Assembly: GCF_008373755.1 (NCBI RefSeq)
Contig: NZ_VUJV01000001.1
Span: 1,241,685 to 1,305,684, forward strand
Reading direction: 5' to 3'
DNA length: 64,000 nt
Source: Nocardioides humilatus
GTDB lineage: Bacteria; Actinomycetota; Actinomycetes; Propionibacteriales; Nocardioidaceae
Shown: one piece after another, positions 1 to 8,763 of the stretch
Layout of the letters: the number at the start of each line of letters is the position of its first letter
Numbering within the stretch: position 1 is the first letter of the stretch
Program-made: the position numbers and the translations under genes
Notes under the pieces: generated by a model
Told to the model about the DNA's origin: nothing
Databases searched by the model: none
Seen by the model: the letters and a program-made list of their open reading frames with translations, nothing else

Positions 1-2916
1 CGTGAAGCCGACGTGCGCCATCGTGCTCACGCTGCCGGCCATGAGCGCGAACATACTCGCCGCGAAGATGACGCCGGCCGACGTGATCACCGACCCCGTC
101 GCCGCGGTGGCCCGGGCGATGCCCTCCTTCGAACCGTCGGGCGCCTCCTCGTGCATGCGTTTGGTGAGCAGCAGGTTGTAGTCGGCACCGACCGCGACCA
201 GGATCGTGAAGGACACCGCCATCACGGTCCAGTCGAGCTGGCTGCCCAAGATGATCTGCCACACCAGGACCGAGAGCCCGATCGCCGAGGCGTAGGACAA
301 GACGACGGTCGCCATCAGCATCGTGGCGGCGACCACGCTGCGGAGCAGCACCAGGAGGACCAGGAACACCGCGATGAGTGCGGCGAGCGCCACCGCGCGC
401 ATGTCGGACTGCGAGTAGTCGGCGAGATCCGAGTTGGTCGCCGCCATGCCGGTCATGCTGACCTTCGCGTCCTCGAGCCGGGTGCCGCGGAAGGCCTGCT
501 CGACGGTCGCATGGATCTCGTGGGTCCGCGCCGACGCCTCGTGCCCGAACGCGTCGGTGGCACCGAGCACGGCGAACCGCGCCGTCCGGCCGTCCGGGGA
601 CAAGAAGAGCTTCATCGCCGCGGCGAAACGCTGGTCCTTGAGCGCGACGGGCGGCAGGTAGAAGCCGCCGATGGCGGGGTCGTCCGCGACTGAACCGGTG
701 CGCTGCAAGTACGACGCCGCGCGGCTCAGTCCCTGACGGAGCTCCGGCAGGGAGGCGGCCACCTCCTCGGTGCCGCCGGCGAGCTGCTCGGCGCCGTCAG
801 CGAGCTGGTCCGCGCCGCCGGCGAGCTGGTCGGCGCCGTCGGCGAGGCCGCCGAGCTTGTCGGCGAAGAGCTGCTGACCGTCAGCGAGCTGAGCAGCGCC
901 GTCGTGGGCCTTGCGCAGGCCGTCCCGCAGCTGGCGGAGTCCGTCCTCGAGCCCGACGGTCCCGTCAGCGAGTCGCTCGGCCGCAGTGGCCGCCTGGCGC
1001 AGGCCCGGGAGGAGCTGGTCGCGCTCGGCGACCCAGATCTGTCGGATCCCCTCGCGAGCCTGTCGGCATGCGGGATCGACGTTGCAGGTCAGGCTCTTGG
1101 TCCGCAGTGCGTCGTAGGCGAGGCCGAGGCCGTCCACGGCGAGCTGCACCTGGTCAGCGCCGGCGCGCAGCCCACGAGCGAGGTCCGCCGTACCTCCGGC
1201 CAGCTGCCCGGTGCCCTGCACCGCCTCATCGGCGCCGTCGAGCAGCTGGCGCACGCCGTCGGAGAGCCGGGCCGTGCCCGACGCGAGCCGGTCGGCGCCG
1301 CTGACGGCCTGGTCGGCTCCATCGGCGAGCTCGACCGTGCCGTCGCTGAGCTGGTCGGCCCCGTCACCGAGCTGGCCCGCGCCGTCGGCGAGCTGCTCGG
1401 CGCCCTTCTCGCCCTTGCCGATCCGGTCGGAGGCGCGGTCGAGCCGCGTGCCGACGAGGCCGGCCTGGCGCGCCACCGACGCGTCGGTGATCGGCTCGCC
1501 GAGCGGGCGGGTGATGCTGCGGACGAGCACGACGCCCTTCTCCTGGGCGATGGCCGAGGCGGCGTGCTCCAGGAGCGCGAGGTCGCGTGGGTTGCGCAGG
1601 TCGTGGTCGGCCTGGATCAGCACGTAGTCGGGGAGGATCTCGTTGACCGGGAAGTGGCGGTCGAGCATCGCGTAGCCGCGGTTGCTCTCCGTCTCCTTCT
1701 TCTGGGAGTCACGGGTGTCGTAGCTGACCGCCAGCAACGGCGCGAGCGCCGCCAGCGCGAGCAGCGGTACGAGCGAGGCCGCGAGCATCCGCGTGGGATG
1801 GGCGACGACGAGCGCAGCCAAGCGCGGCCACACCTTGTCGGCCTTGGTGGCTCGCGGCTCGCACCAGCCCCGACGACCGGCGAGGGCGAGGAGGGCCGGC
1901 GTGAGAGTGATCGCCACGAGCAGGTTGATCGCGACACTGACCGCGATCGCCGGACCGGTGGTCGAGAAGAAGCCGAGGTCGGCGAGCAGCATGCAGCCGC
2001 AGGCGAGCACGACGGTCAGGGCAGAGCCCACGATGACGCTGGTGATGCGGGCGCCCGCGGTGGCCGCGGCCAGCTCCGGCGGCACCCCTTCGCGGCGCAG
2101 CTCCTGGTAGCGGCTGACGAGGAAGATCGCGTAGTCCGTGCCGGCGCCGAGCACCACGGCCGTGAGGAAGGTGCCGCTGAAGGTCGAGACCGTGAAGAGG
2201 TCGAGCTCGCCGCACAGCGCGGTGAGGGCGCGCGCCAGGCCGAGACCGAGCCCCACGATGGTGAGCACGACCCCCATCACCGCGAAGGAGCGGTAGATCA
2301 GCCAGAGCAGCAGCGCGATCAGTCCGATGCTGACGATCGTGATCCGGATGACGCTGTGCTCGGTCTCGGTCGCCAGGTCCACGATCGTTGCCGTCGGGCC
2401 GGTGACCGCCACGTCGAGACCGTCGGGCGCAAGGTCGGCGGCGACGTCACGGACAGCGGTCACCTGCTGGATCGACGACGGGGCACCGGTCACACCGGTG
2501 ATGCCGACCAGCACGTAACGCGCTTCGCCGTCCTTGCTGGTGAGCGCACCGAGCAGCTCGGGGTTCTTGCGGATGTCCTGGACGAACGTGACGTTCTTGT
2601 CGTCCTTGGTGAGCACCGAGGCGAGCCGGGCGGCGTACTTCTCGTCGGCGGCGGTCAGCCCCGATTCACGCTCCATGGCGATCACGACGAAGCTGTTGGC
2701 CCCGCCGTTGCCGAAGGCCTCGCCCATCTCCTCGACCGCGACGATCGAGGGCGCCTCCTCCGGCACGACGGCCGTGGAGTCCTTGGCCGCGACCTCCTCG
2801 ATCTGCGGCACGAAGATGTTGAGCGCGCCCGCGAGCGCCAACCAGGCGACGACCACCCACACGGCCCGCTTGGCCGCGAATCCTGCAATTCCCGAGACGC
2901 GTCCGTTGTCCGCCAT
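1..2916 (-). CDS. MMPL/RND-family membrane transporter (3' end outside window)
   Basis: Large polytopic inner-membrane exporter of the MMPL branch of the RND superfamily, which typically moves lipids or hydrophobic compounds using the proton gradient. 972 residues are visible and the frame is open at base 1, so the C-terminus is missing. A first transmembrane helix (about residues 13-35) is followed by a periplasmic domain, a TM cluster around residues 190-380, a second soluble loop and a second TM cluster from about residue 860. The second loop (about residues 500-720) is built of X-X-G heptads such as QLADGADQLADGAEQLAGG, a pattern known from YhgE/Pip-type proteins. The ATG at 2916 follows an AGGGGA ribosome site. 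The gene lies behind two copies of a palindromic operator, so it is probably repressor-controlled; no regulator gene is visible next to it. Confidence 0.93.
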   Translation of the reverse strand, partial: MADNGRVSGIAGFAAKRAVWVVVAWLALAGALNIFVPQIEEVAAKDSTAVVPEEAPSIVAVEEMGEAFGNGGANSFVVIAMERESGLTAADEKYAARLASVLTKDDKNVTFVQDIRKNPELLGALTSKDGEARYVLVGITGVTGAPSSIQQVTAVRDVAADLAPDGLDVAVTGPTATIVDLATETEHSVIRITIVSIGLIALLLWLIYRSFAVMGVVLTIVGLGLGLARALTALCGELDLFTVSTFSGTFLTAVVLGAGTDYAIFLVSRYQELRREGVPPELAAATAGARITSVIVGSALTVVLACGCMLLADLGFFSTTGPAIAVSVAINLLVAITLTPALLALAGRRGWCEPRATKADKVWPRLAALVVAHPTRMLAASLVPLLALAALAPLLAVSYDTRDSQKKETESNRGYAMLDRHFPVNEILPDYVLIQADHDLRNPRDLALLEHAASAIAQEKGVVLVRSITRPLGEPITDASVARQAGLVGTRLDRASDRIGKGEKGAEQLADGAGQLGDGADQLSDGTVELADGADQAVSGADRLASGTARLSDGVRQLLDGADEAVQGTGQLAGGTADLARGLRAGADQVQLAVDGLGLAYDALRTKSLTCNVDPACRQAREGIRQIWVAERDQLLPGLRQAATAAERLADGTVGLEDGLRQLRDGLRKAHDGAAQLADGQQLFADKLGGLADGADQLAGGADQLADGAEQLAGGTEEVAASLPELRQGLSRAASYLQRTGSVADDPAIGGFYLPPVALKDQRFAAAMKLFLSPDGRTARFAVLGATDAFGHEASARTHEIHATVEQAFRGTRLEDAKVSMTGMAATNSDLADYSQSDMRAVALAALIAVFLVLLVLLRSVVAATMLMATVVLSYASAIGLSVLVWQIILGSQLDWTVMAVSFTILVAVGADYNLLLTKRMHEEAPDGSKEGIARATAATGSVITSAGVIFAASMFALMAGSVSTMAHVGFT

Positions 2917-2956
2917 CGATTCCCCTGGCCCTGTCGCGTCGACTCCCCCCACCTGA

Positions 2957-3016
2957 TTGCCAGTGGCAAGGAACGTGTTCTACGGGAACCTAGGCGAGCC
3001 TCCTTGCCAGTGGCAA
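2957..3016. promoter_or_regulatory. Duplicated palindromic operator upstream of the MMPL gene
   Basis: The palindrome TTGCCAGTGGCAA occurs twice, at 2957-2969 and 3004-3016, with centres 47 bp apart. The second copy extends to a 19-bp palindrome at 3001-3019. Both lie between the MMPL start (2916) and the end of the upstream dehydrogenase gene. On the minus strand the upstream copy supplies a TTGCCA that could serve as a -35 box, with TAGGTT about 18 bp further on as -10, so a bound repressor would cover the promoter. TetR-family control is the usual arrangement for such exporters, but this assignment is inferred. Confidence 0.7.
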
Positions 3017-3047
3017 GGAAGTGTGACGCGGCCCTCAGGCCGGTCGC

Positions 3048-4211
3048 TCAGACGGTCGCGACCGCGCTGCTCGGGTCAACGAGGATCTTGGCGTGCTTCT
3101 CGGGGTCGCCGAGGGCCTCGAAGGCCGCCGCCACACCGTCGAGACCGACCGTCCCGGTGACCAGCGGCGTCACGTCGACCTTGCCCGACGCGATCCACTG
3201 CAGGGTTTGGTGGAACTCGCTCGGGTCATAGGCGAACGCGAAGCGGAGGTCGATCTCCTTGTTGATCGCCATCGACGGCCGGAACGAGTCGGCCTCCATG
3301 CACACCCCCACCACGACGACCCGCGAGAGCAGCGGCGCCGACGAGACGATGTGCTCGATCATCCCCGGCACGCCGACGCACTCGAAGACGACCGGCCCAC
3401 GCGGGGTCGCGCCGGCCTTCTCGGCGGCACGCATGACGTGGGCCCACGGCAGCAGGGGTACGGCGCGCAGCTTGTCCATCGCGTCGAGCCCGAGCTCGGC
3501 CAGCGCGATCGGGTTGGTCAGGTAGCGGCGCGACTCCTCGAAGGAGCTCCACGGCGACGCGGAGGCCGGGTCGATGACGACGTCAGCCCCGCACTGCTCA
3601 GCCAGCGCGCGCCGGCCGGCCGAGAAGTCGCTCGCGATCACGTGCTTCACGCCCGTCGCCTTGAGCATGAGGATCACCGCGAGGCCGATCGGGCCGCACC
3701 CGATGACGACGGCGACGTCCTTGGCAGCGGCCTGCCCGCGACGTACGGCGTGCAGCGCGACCGCCATCGGCTCGGTGAGGGCCGCACGGTCAGCGTCGAG
3801 CCCGTTCGGCACGGGCATGGTCATCGACGCGGTGACGAGCACCTGGTCGGCGTACGCACCGGACGCCTGCTCGCTCAGCCCGGTCAGGTGCACCTCGGTG
3901 CCGGAGCGCAGCACCGGGAGTGCGACCACCCGGGTGCCGACCGGCCACGACTTCTTCGTCTTCGGCCCGTAGTCGGCGACGGTCCCGACGAACTCGTGGC
4001 CCATGACCACCCGCTGGCTCGACCGCATGAACCCGTCGTAGCCCAGCGCCGCCACGTCGTCGGCCGTCTCGTCACAGTGCGTGCGGGCGTGCAGGTCGGA
4101 CCCGCAGATCCCGCACCGCTCGACATCGATCAGCACCTGACCCTTCGTCGGGGTCAGGTCGGCGATCTCCTCGACCGCGAGCTCGGCTTCGTGACAGGTG
4201 ACGGCGCGCAT
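3048..4211 (-). CDS. Zinc-dependent medium-chain alcohol dehydrogenase
   Basis: 387-residue MDR-family NAD(P)-dependent dehydrogenase. Catalytic zinc ligands are visible as Cys36 in GICGSDLH and His72-Glu73 in MGHEF, and the Rossmann fingerprint is GCGPIGLAV near residue 170. The four-cysteine structural zinc loop found in many family members is not evident; the corresponding stretch reads VLRSGTEVHLTG. The substrate cannot be told from sequence; secondary alcohols, polyols and formaldehyde-type substrates are all possible. It follows pckG on the same strand, but a strong hairpin lies between them, so it may have its own promoter or be expressed only by read-through. No good Shine-Dalgarno sequence precedes the ATG at 4211. 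Confidence 0.9.
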   Translation of the reverse strand: MRAVTCHEAELAVEEIADLTPTKGQVLIDVERCGICGSDLHARTHCDETADDVAALGYDGFMRSSQRVVMGHEFVGTVADYGPKTKKSWPVGTRVVALPVLRSGTEVHLTGLSEQASGAYADQVLVTASMTMPVPNGLDADRAALTEPMAVALHAVRRGQAAAKDVAVVIGCGPIGLAVILMLKATGVKHVIASDFSAGRRALAEQCGADVVIDPASASPWSSFEESRRYLTNPIALAELGLDAMDKLRAVPLLPWAHVMRAAEKAGATPRGPVVFECVGVPGMIEHIVSSAPLLSRVVVVGVCMEADSFRPSMAINKEIDLRFAFAYDPSEFHQTLQWIASGKVDVTPLVTGTVGLDGVAAAFEALGDPEKHAKILVDPSSAVATV

Positions 4212-4226
4212 TGCCGGAGAATGTCA

Positions 4227-4258
4227 TACGGCCCGCACCCCGGAGGGTGCGAGCCGTA
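4227..4258 (-). terminator. Hairpin terminator after pckG
   Basis: Arms at 4227-4240 and 4245-4258 (14 bp, one mismatch) with a CGGA loop, starting about 25 bp after the pckG stop codon. It lacks a U-tract, as is common for actinobacterial terminators. It also occupies the leader of the downstream dehydrogenase gene. Confidence 0.7.
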
Positions 4259-4283
4259 GGACGGTTGCTCGTTGAGCTGACGA

Positions 4284-6107
4284 TCAGGCGTCGTCGAGGG
4301 CCTTGGCGACCCGACGGTGGGCCTCCCAGATCTCCTCGGGCAGGCCGTCGAACTGGGCCAGGTGCTTCTCGCGGTAGCCCATCTCCTGCTGCCACCGCTC
4401 GGTGTCGATGGTCAGGATGGTGTCGAGGTCGGCGAGCGTCTGCTCGTCGAGGCCCTCGAGGTTGAGCTCCTCGCGCGCCGGGAGGACGCCGACCGGCGTC
4501 TCGACACCGGTGACCTCGCCGTTGCGGTACTGCATCAGCCACAGCAGCGGGCGGAGGTTCTCGCGGTAGCCGGGCCACAGGAAGCGGCCGTCGTCGCCGC
4601 GCTGGAACCAGTTGACGTGGGCGAAGATCGGGTTGTTCGTGGCCTTGCCGATGACGTTGAGCCAGTGCTGGCCGTAGTCCGCCTCGGGGTAGGACATGAA
4701 CGGACGCATCGACATCGGGTCGTAGCGGAGCACGCCCTCGAGGCCGTCGGCCGCGGCGGTCGCCTCGGCGCCCAGCGTGAGGCCGTCGTAGACACCCTCG
4801 GCGACGTCGTTGATCGCGCGGATCAGCGGCTCGCGGTCACGCGTGCGGCCACCGAAGATGATGCCGTGGATCTCGACGCCCTCGTGGTCGTCGTAGTCAC
4901 CGGCGACGTTGGGCACGTTGGCCAGCGTCGTCGTGAAGCGCGAGTTGGGGTGGGCCCAGTCGGCGCCGGCGTCGGCCTCGGCGCGGTCGGCGATCCGCTC
5001 GCCCTTCCAGTCCAGCCAGCCGTCGAGGTCGGTCGGCTTGTCGCCGCGACCCTCCCACCAGACCGCCTGCGTCTTCTCGTTGTAGGCGACGTTGGTGTAG
5101 ATGACGCCCAGGCCCGGCTTGATCGACTCGATCGCGGTCGGGTTGGTCTTCTCGTTGGTGTCCTTGGCGACACCGAAGACGCCGTTCTCCGGGTTGAAGC
5201 CGCGGAGCACGCCGTTGTCGTCGACCCAGATCCAGGCGATGTCGTCGCCGTAGAACTCGACGTAGTAGCGGTCACCGAGAGCGTCGGGAGCCAGCGTCAT
5301 CGCGAGGTTGGTCTTGCCCGAGGCGCTCGGGAAGCCACCGCAGATGTTCCACTTCTTGCCGGTCCCCTTGTCGGTGATGCCGAGCAGCATGAACTGCTCC
5401 ACCAAGAAGCCGTTCTTCCAGCCGTCGTAGGAGCCCTGACGCAGACCGTGGGCGATCTTGCCGAGCAGCGCGTTGCCGCCGTAGGACGAACCGAAGTGCA
5501 GGATCGTGCGCTCGTCAGCGACGGTCACGAAGTAGCGCTTGTCGTCGGGCGTGCCCTGGCCGAGGTTCGGCAGGTCGCCGGTCACGTGGACGGCCTTCAC
5601 GAAGTCGTCGCCCAGGTGGTTGATGTAGTCGACGCCGACCCGCGCCATGCGGATCATCTGGAGCACGACGTTGACGTTGTCGGTGAGCTCGACGCCAGCG
5701 GCGAACTTGTCGAGCGGGCCACCGGCAGGCGCCATCAGGTAGGGGATGACGTACATGGTCTTGCCCTGCGAGGCGCCGGTCATCAGCTCGACGAGCTTCG
5801 GCTTCATCTCAGCAGCGGGCCGCCAGTTGTTGTAGGTGCCCTTGTCGGCCTCGTTGGAGGTCGCGACGATCGTGCGCTCCTCGGCGCGAGCGGTGTCCTT
5901 GAAGTAGGACCGCGAGTAGTAGCTGCCCTCGCCGGCCGGGAGGAGCTCGCCGGACGCGAGCGCCAGCTCGATCAGGCGTGCGTCGTCGGACGCGGAAACG
6001 ACCTCGACGTTGTCTGCGCCGGTGATCCCAGCCCAGTGCGCGACGTAGTCGCGAACATAGGTGTTGGTGAGCCCCGCCTCATCGAGAACCCGCTCCACAT
6101 CGACCAT
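4284..6107 (-). CDS. pckG: Phosphoenolpyruvate carboxykinase (GTP)
   Basis: 607-residue cytosolic enzyme (EC 4.1.1.32) interconverting oxaloacetate + GTP and phosphoenolpyruvate + CO2, the entry step of gluconeogenesis. The kinase-1a loop with the reactive cysteine is CGGFPSASGKTNLAM at about residues 255-269, followed by the metal-binding FYGDDIAW. Overall length and motifs match the GTP-dependent family of actinobacteria and animals, not the ATP-dependent bacterial form. The frame is open further upstream to 6143, but the ATG at 6107 (MVDVERV) has an AAAGG ribosome site and matches family N-termini. It is transcribed alone and ends in a hairpin. A second anaplerotic enzyme, malic enzyme, lies at 53 kb. 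Confidence 0.97.
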   Translation of the reverse strand: MVDVERVLDEAGLTNTYVRDYVAHWAGITGADNVEVVSASDDARLIELALASGELLPAGEGSYYSRSYFKDTARAEERTIVATSNEADKGTYNNWRPAAEMKPKLVELMTGASQGKTMYVIPYLMAPAGGPLDKFAAGVELTDNVNVVLQMIRMARVGVDYINHLGDDFVKAVHVTGDLPNLGQGTPDDKRYFVTVADERTILHFGSSYGGNALLGKIAHGLRQGSYDGWKNGFLVEQFMLLGITDKGTGKKWNICGGFPSASGKTNLAMTLAPDALGDRYYVEFYGDDIAWIWVDDNGVLRGFNPENGVFGVAKDTNEKTNPTAIESIKPGLGVIYTNVAYNEKTQAVWWEGRGDKPTDLDGWLDWKGERIADRAEADAGADWAHPNSRFTTTLANVPNVAGDYDDHEGVEIHGIIFGGRTRDREPLIRAINDVAEGVYDGLTLGAEATAAADGLEGVLRYDPMSMRPFMSYPEADYGQHWLNVIGKATNNPIFAHVNWFQRGDDGRFLWPGYRENLRPLLWLMQYRNGEVTGVETPVGVLPAREELNLEGLDEQTLADLDTILTIDTERWQQEMGYREKHLAQFDGLPEEIWEAHRRVAKALDDA

Positions 6108-6334
6108 CAGTCTTGCCTTTCGCGTCCGTTTGGGTGGGGGCACGCTACCTCACGCTCAGGTGCCCGATTTCCCAGGTGGCATATCGCCTGAACCGTGGAC
6201 ACCGTCGTCCGCGACGAGAGCCACCATGACATCCATCCGCGGTCGTTCGCACATCGGGGCACCTCGTTGTGGGTCAGTCCACACCGAACCCGGCATTGGA
6301 TCGTTCGAATCCGACAAGGCGCCCGACGGGTGAC
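6108..6334. other. Intergenic region upstream of pckG
   Basis: About 227 bp between the end of the lipoprotein gene and the pckG start. It must hold the pckG promoter; TAGCGT near 6145 on the minus strand is a possible -10, but no clear -35, operator palindrome or RNA structure was recognised. Open frames crossing this stretch have no coding character. Confidence 0.5.
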
Positions 6335-7198
6335 TCAGAAGCCGCAGTGCGGACCGAAGAACCCGTGCATCGCGGCCCGTCGTTCGGCACCGATCGGCAG
6401 GTAGAAGAAGGCCCCACCAGGGAGATCGGCCAGCTCCGGCGCCTCGACCCGGACGCCGAACAGCGTGCCCACCTTGTCCTCGGCCAGTGCGTGCTCGTCG
6501 CACCGCGCAGGCTCGATGCGGAGCTCGACCGTCACGGGCTCGCCGACCAGCGGCACCCGGGTGTCGGTGCGCTCCGCCGCCGAGCCGTCGGCCTGGCGGA
6601 AGAGAGGAGTGTCCTCGAAGCCGCGGAAGACCACGTCGTCCCGTGCGCCGGTCGGGGTGAAGGTCACCGGCAGCACGTAGACCGAGTCGAGGCCCTCGCC
6701 GATCACCTCGCCGTCGCCGAGGGTCAGGTCGGCCGCACCACCGAGGACCTCCTGCGCGCAGTCGCGGTCGAGGAAGAGCCCGATGGCGCCGTACCTGTCG
6801 GTCGCGATGGTGCGCGAGACCACCACCGGACCGTCGTCGACGCGGTAGGTGAGGACGACGTCGGCGTCCGACCCTTCGCCGCAGCGGCCCGGCGGCACCT
6901 CGAAGTCGAGGTCGACCTCGTTCTGGAACTCCTCCTCGCCCGTCCACACCACGGTGTCGAACCGGTCGGAGCTCACCACGGCCCGCAGCACGGTGATCGC
7001 GTGGTCGCCATCGTTGACGAGTCGCACGTAGGCGGTGCGGGTGATGCGCCAGAGCCGGCCCTGGTCGAAGTACGCCGTCAGCCCTGTTTCCAGCGGGACG
7101 ACCGCCGCGCCGCGGGCCTCGTCGTCCTCGTGCGGCAGCGCGCTGCAACCCGAGAGCAGCAGGGCCAGAACGATCAGCGGAGTGGCGGGACTGCGCAT
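6335..7198 (-). CDS. Hypothetical lipoprotein
   Basis: 287-residue secreted protein with a short hydrophobic signal peptide ending in the lipobox LLSGC, so it should be lipid-anchored on the outer face of the membrane. The mature part is mixed beta-like sequence with two cysteines (GRCGEG, RDCAQ) in its first half and two more near the C-terminus (PARCDEH, GPHCGF), possibly disulphide-bonded. No domain was recognised. Its start overlaps the stop of the aldehyde dehydrogenase gene as TGATG, implying translational coupling and membership of that operon. A GTG one codon earlier is an alternative start. A link to polyamine metabolism is only suggested by position. Confidence 0.8.
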   Translation of the reverse strand: MRSPATPLIVLALLLSGCSALPHEDDEARGAAVVPLETGLTAYFDQGRLWRITRTAYVRLVNDGDHAITVLRAVVSSDRFDTVVWTGEEEFQNEVDLDFEVPPGRCGEGSDADVVLTYRVDDGPVVVSRTIATDRYGAIGLFLDRDCAQEVLGGAADLTLGDGEVIGEGLDSVYVLPVTFTPTGARDDVVFRGFEDTPLFRQADGSAAERTDTRVPLVGEPVTVELRIEPARCDEHALAEDKVGTLFGVRVEAPELADLPGGAFFYLPIGAERRAAMHGFFGPHCGF

Positions 7199-8628
7199 CA
7201 CTCTCCGATGTAGGACATCACGTGCTTGATGCGGGTGTAGTCCTCGAGACCGTACATCGACAGGTCCTTGCCGTAGCCCGAGTGCTTGAAGCCGCCGTGT
7301 GGCATCTCGGAGACGAAGGGGATGTGGGTGTTGATCCAGACCACGCCGAAGTCGAGCTTGCGGCTCATCCGCATCGCGCGACCGTGGTCGGCGGTCCAGA
7401 CAGAGGAGGAGAGGCCGTACTTCACCCCGTTGGCCCAGCGCAGCGCCTCGCCCTCGTCGGTGAACCGCTGGACGGTGATGACCGGACCAAAGATCTCGGT
7501 CTGGATCTGCTCGTCGCCCTGCTGGAGACCGGACAGGACAGTGGGCTCGTAGAAGTAGCCCTGCGCTCCCTGCTGCCGACCGCCGGCGTTGAGCTCGGCG
7601 TGGTCGGGGAGCCGGTCGACCATCCCGGCGACGCGGGCCAGTTGGTCGGCGTTGTTGAGCGGGCCGTAGAGGACGTCGTCGTCGGGCATGCCGGTCCGGG
7701 TGTTGCGCGCCTGCTCGGTGATCGCGGCGACGAAGTCGTCGTGGACGCCGGGCGCCGCGAGCACGCGGGTCGCGGCCGTGCAGTCCTGGCCGGCGTTGTA
7801 GTAGCCGGCGCCGGCGATGGCCTCGGCCGCCTTCTCCACGTCGGCGTCGTCGAAGACGATGACCGGGGCCTTGCCGCCGAGCTCCAGGTGCACGCGCTTG
7901 AGGTCGGTCGCGGCGCTGCCCGCGACCTCCATCCCGGCGCGGACCGAACCCGTGATCGCGACCATCTGCGGCGTCTCGTGGGCGACCAGCGCGCGGCCGG
8001 TGTCGCGGTCACCGGTGACGACGTTGAGCACACCGGGCGGGAGGAACTCCTGACAGATCTCGGCCAGCAGGGTCGAGCTGGCCGGCGTGGTGTCGCTCGG
8101 CTTCAGCACGACGGTGTTGCCCGCCGCGAGCGCCGGCGCGATCTTCCAGATCATCATCATCAGCGGGTAGTTCCACGGCGTCACCTGGCCGACGACCCCG
8201 ATCGGCTCGCGCCGGATCCAGCTGGTGTGGTCCTCGAGGTACTCCCCCGCACTCCGCCCCTCCAGCACCCGGGCGGCGCCGGCGAAGAACCGGAAGTGGT
8301 CCGAGCTCGGCGGCATCTCGTCACCGAGCATCGCCTGGGTCGGCTTGCCGGTGTCCTTGACCTCGACCGCGGCGATCTCCTCGGCGCGGGCGTCGATGGC
8401 GTCGGCGATCTTGAGGAGCGCGGTCGCGCGATCCTTGGGCGTCGTGTCGGCCCACGCCTCGAAGGCGGCGTCGGCAGCGGCGTAGGCGCGGTCGACGTCC
8501 TCCGCCCCAGACAGCGGCGCCTGTGCGTAGACCTCCCCGGTCGCGGGATCGATGACGTCGTAGGTCGCGCCGCTGGCGGCGGCGACGAGCTGTCCGTTGA
8601 TGACGTTGCTGAACATGCGGTCGGCCAT
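7198..8628 (-). CDS. NAD-dependent aldehyde dehydrogenase, aminobutyraldehyde type
   Basis: 476-residue ALDH-superfamily enzyme. The catalytic cysteine is in GQDCTAATR, the general-base glutamate in LELGGKAP, and the cofactor/oxyanion asparagine in TPWNYP. Similarity in motif wording (YNAGQDCTAATR, HIPFVSEMPHGGFKHSGYGKD) is to gamma-aminobutyraldehyde/betaine-aldehyde dehydrogenases of the PatD/PuuC group. It would oxidise 4-aminobutanal, formed by the divergent aminotransferase from putrescine, to GABA. The gene is divergent from that aminotransferase across a 135-bp region with direct repeats, and a PotABCD-type transporter lies nearby, all supporting polyamine catabolism. Substrate is inferred from context. 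Confidence 0.9.
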   Translation of the reverse strand: MADRMFSNVINGQLVAAASGATYDVIDPATGEVYAQAPLSGAEDVDRAYAAADAAFEAWADTTPKDRATALLKIADAIDARAEEIAAVEVKDTGKPTQAMLGDEMPPSSDHFRFFAGAARVLEGRSAGEYLEDHTSWIRREPIGVVGQVTPWNYPLMMMIWKIAPALAAGNTVVLKPSDTTPASSTLLAEICQEFLPPGVLNVVTGDRDTGRALVAHETPQMVAITGSVRAGMEVAGSAATDLKRVHLELGGKAPVIVFDDADVEKAAEAIAGAGYYNAGQDCTAATRVLAAPGVHDDFVAAITEQARNTRTGMPDDDVLYGPLNNADQLARVAGMVDRLPDHAELNAGGRQQGAQGYFYEPTVLSGLQQGDEQIQTEIFGPVITVQRFTDEGEALRWANGVKYGLSSSVWTADHGRAMRMSRKLDFGVVWINTHIPFVSEMPHGGFKHSGYGKDLSMYGLEDYTRIKHVMSYIGE

Positions 8629-8678
8629 GCGCCGACTGTAGCGCCGCCATCCTGCGAATTCAGGGCCTGTTTCTGTCT

Positions 8679-8723
8679 ATTTGGTTACGGATTTCGTCGC
8701 CTACGTGCCATTTGCCTACGGAT
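8679..8723. promoter_or_regulatory. Direct repeats in divergent polyamine-gene promoter
   Basis: ATTTGGTTACGGAT (8679-8692) and ATTTGCCTACGGAT (8710-8723) match at 12 of 14 positions and are spaced exactly 31 bp, about three helical turns. They lie between the divergent aldehyde dehydrogenase and aminotransferase genes. A regulator binding side by side on one DNA face is likely; the Lrp/AsnC protein encoded at 15502 is the nearest candidate. Confidence 0.55.
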
Positions 8724-8763
8724 CCGCTTGCTTGAAGCGGGTCCGATCCCGCACCATGGGGGC

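Noticed and set aside
904-3231. 775-codon plus-strand open frame
   Set aside because: Lies opposite the MMPL gene, whose minus-strand translation shows clear transmembrane helices and family features.
4317-6191. 624-codon plus-strand open frame opposite pckG
   Set aside because: Antisense shadow; pckG on the minus strand has all catalytic motifs.
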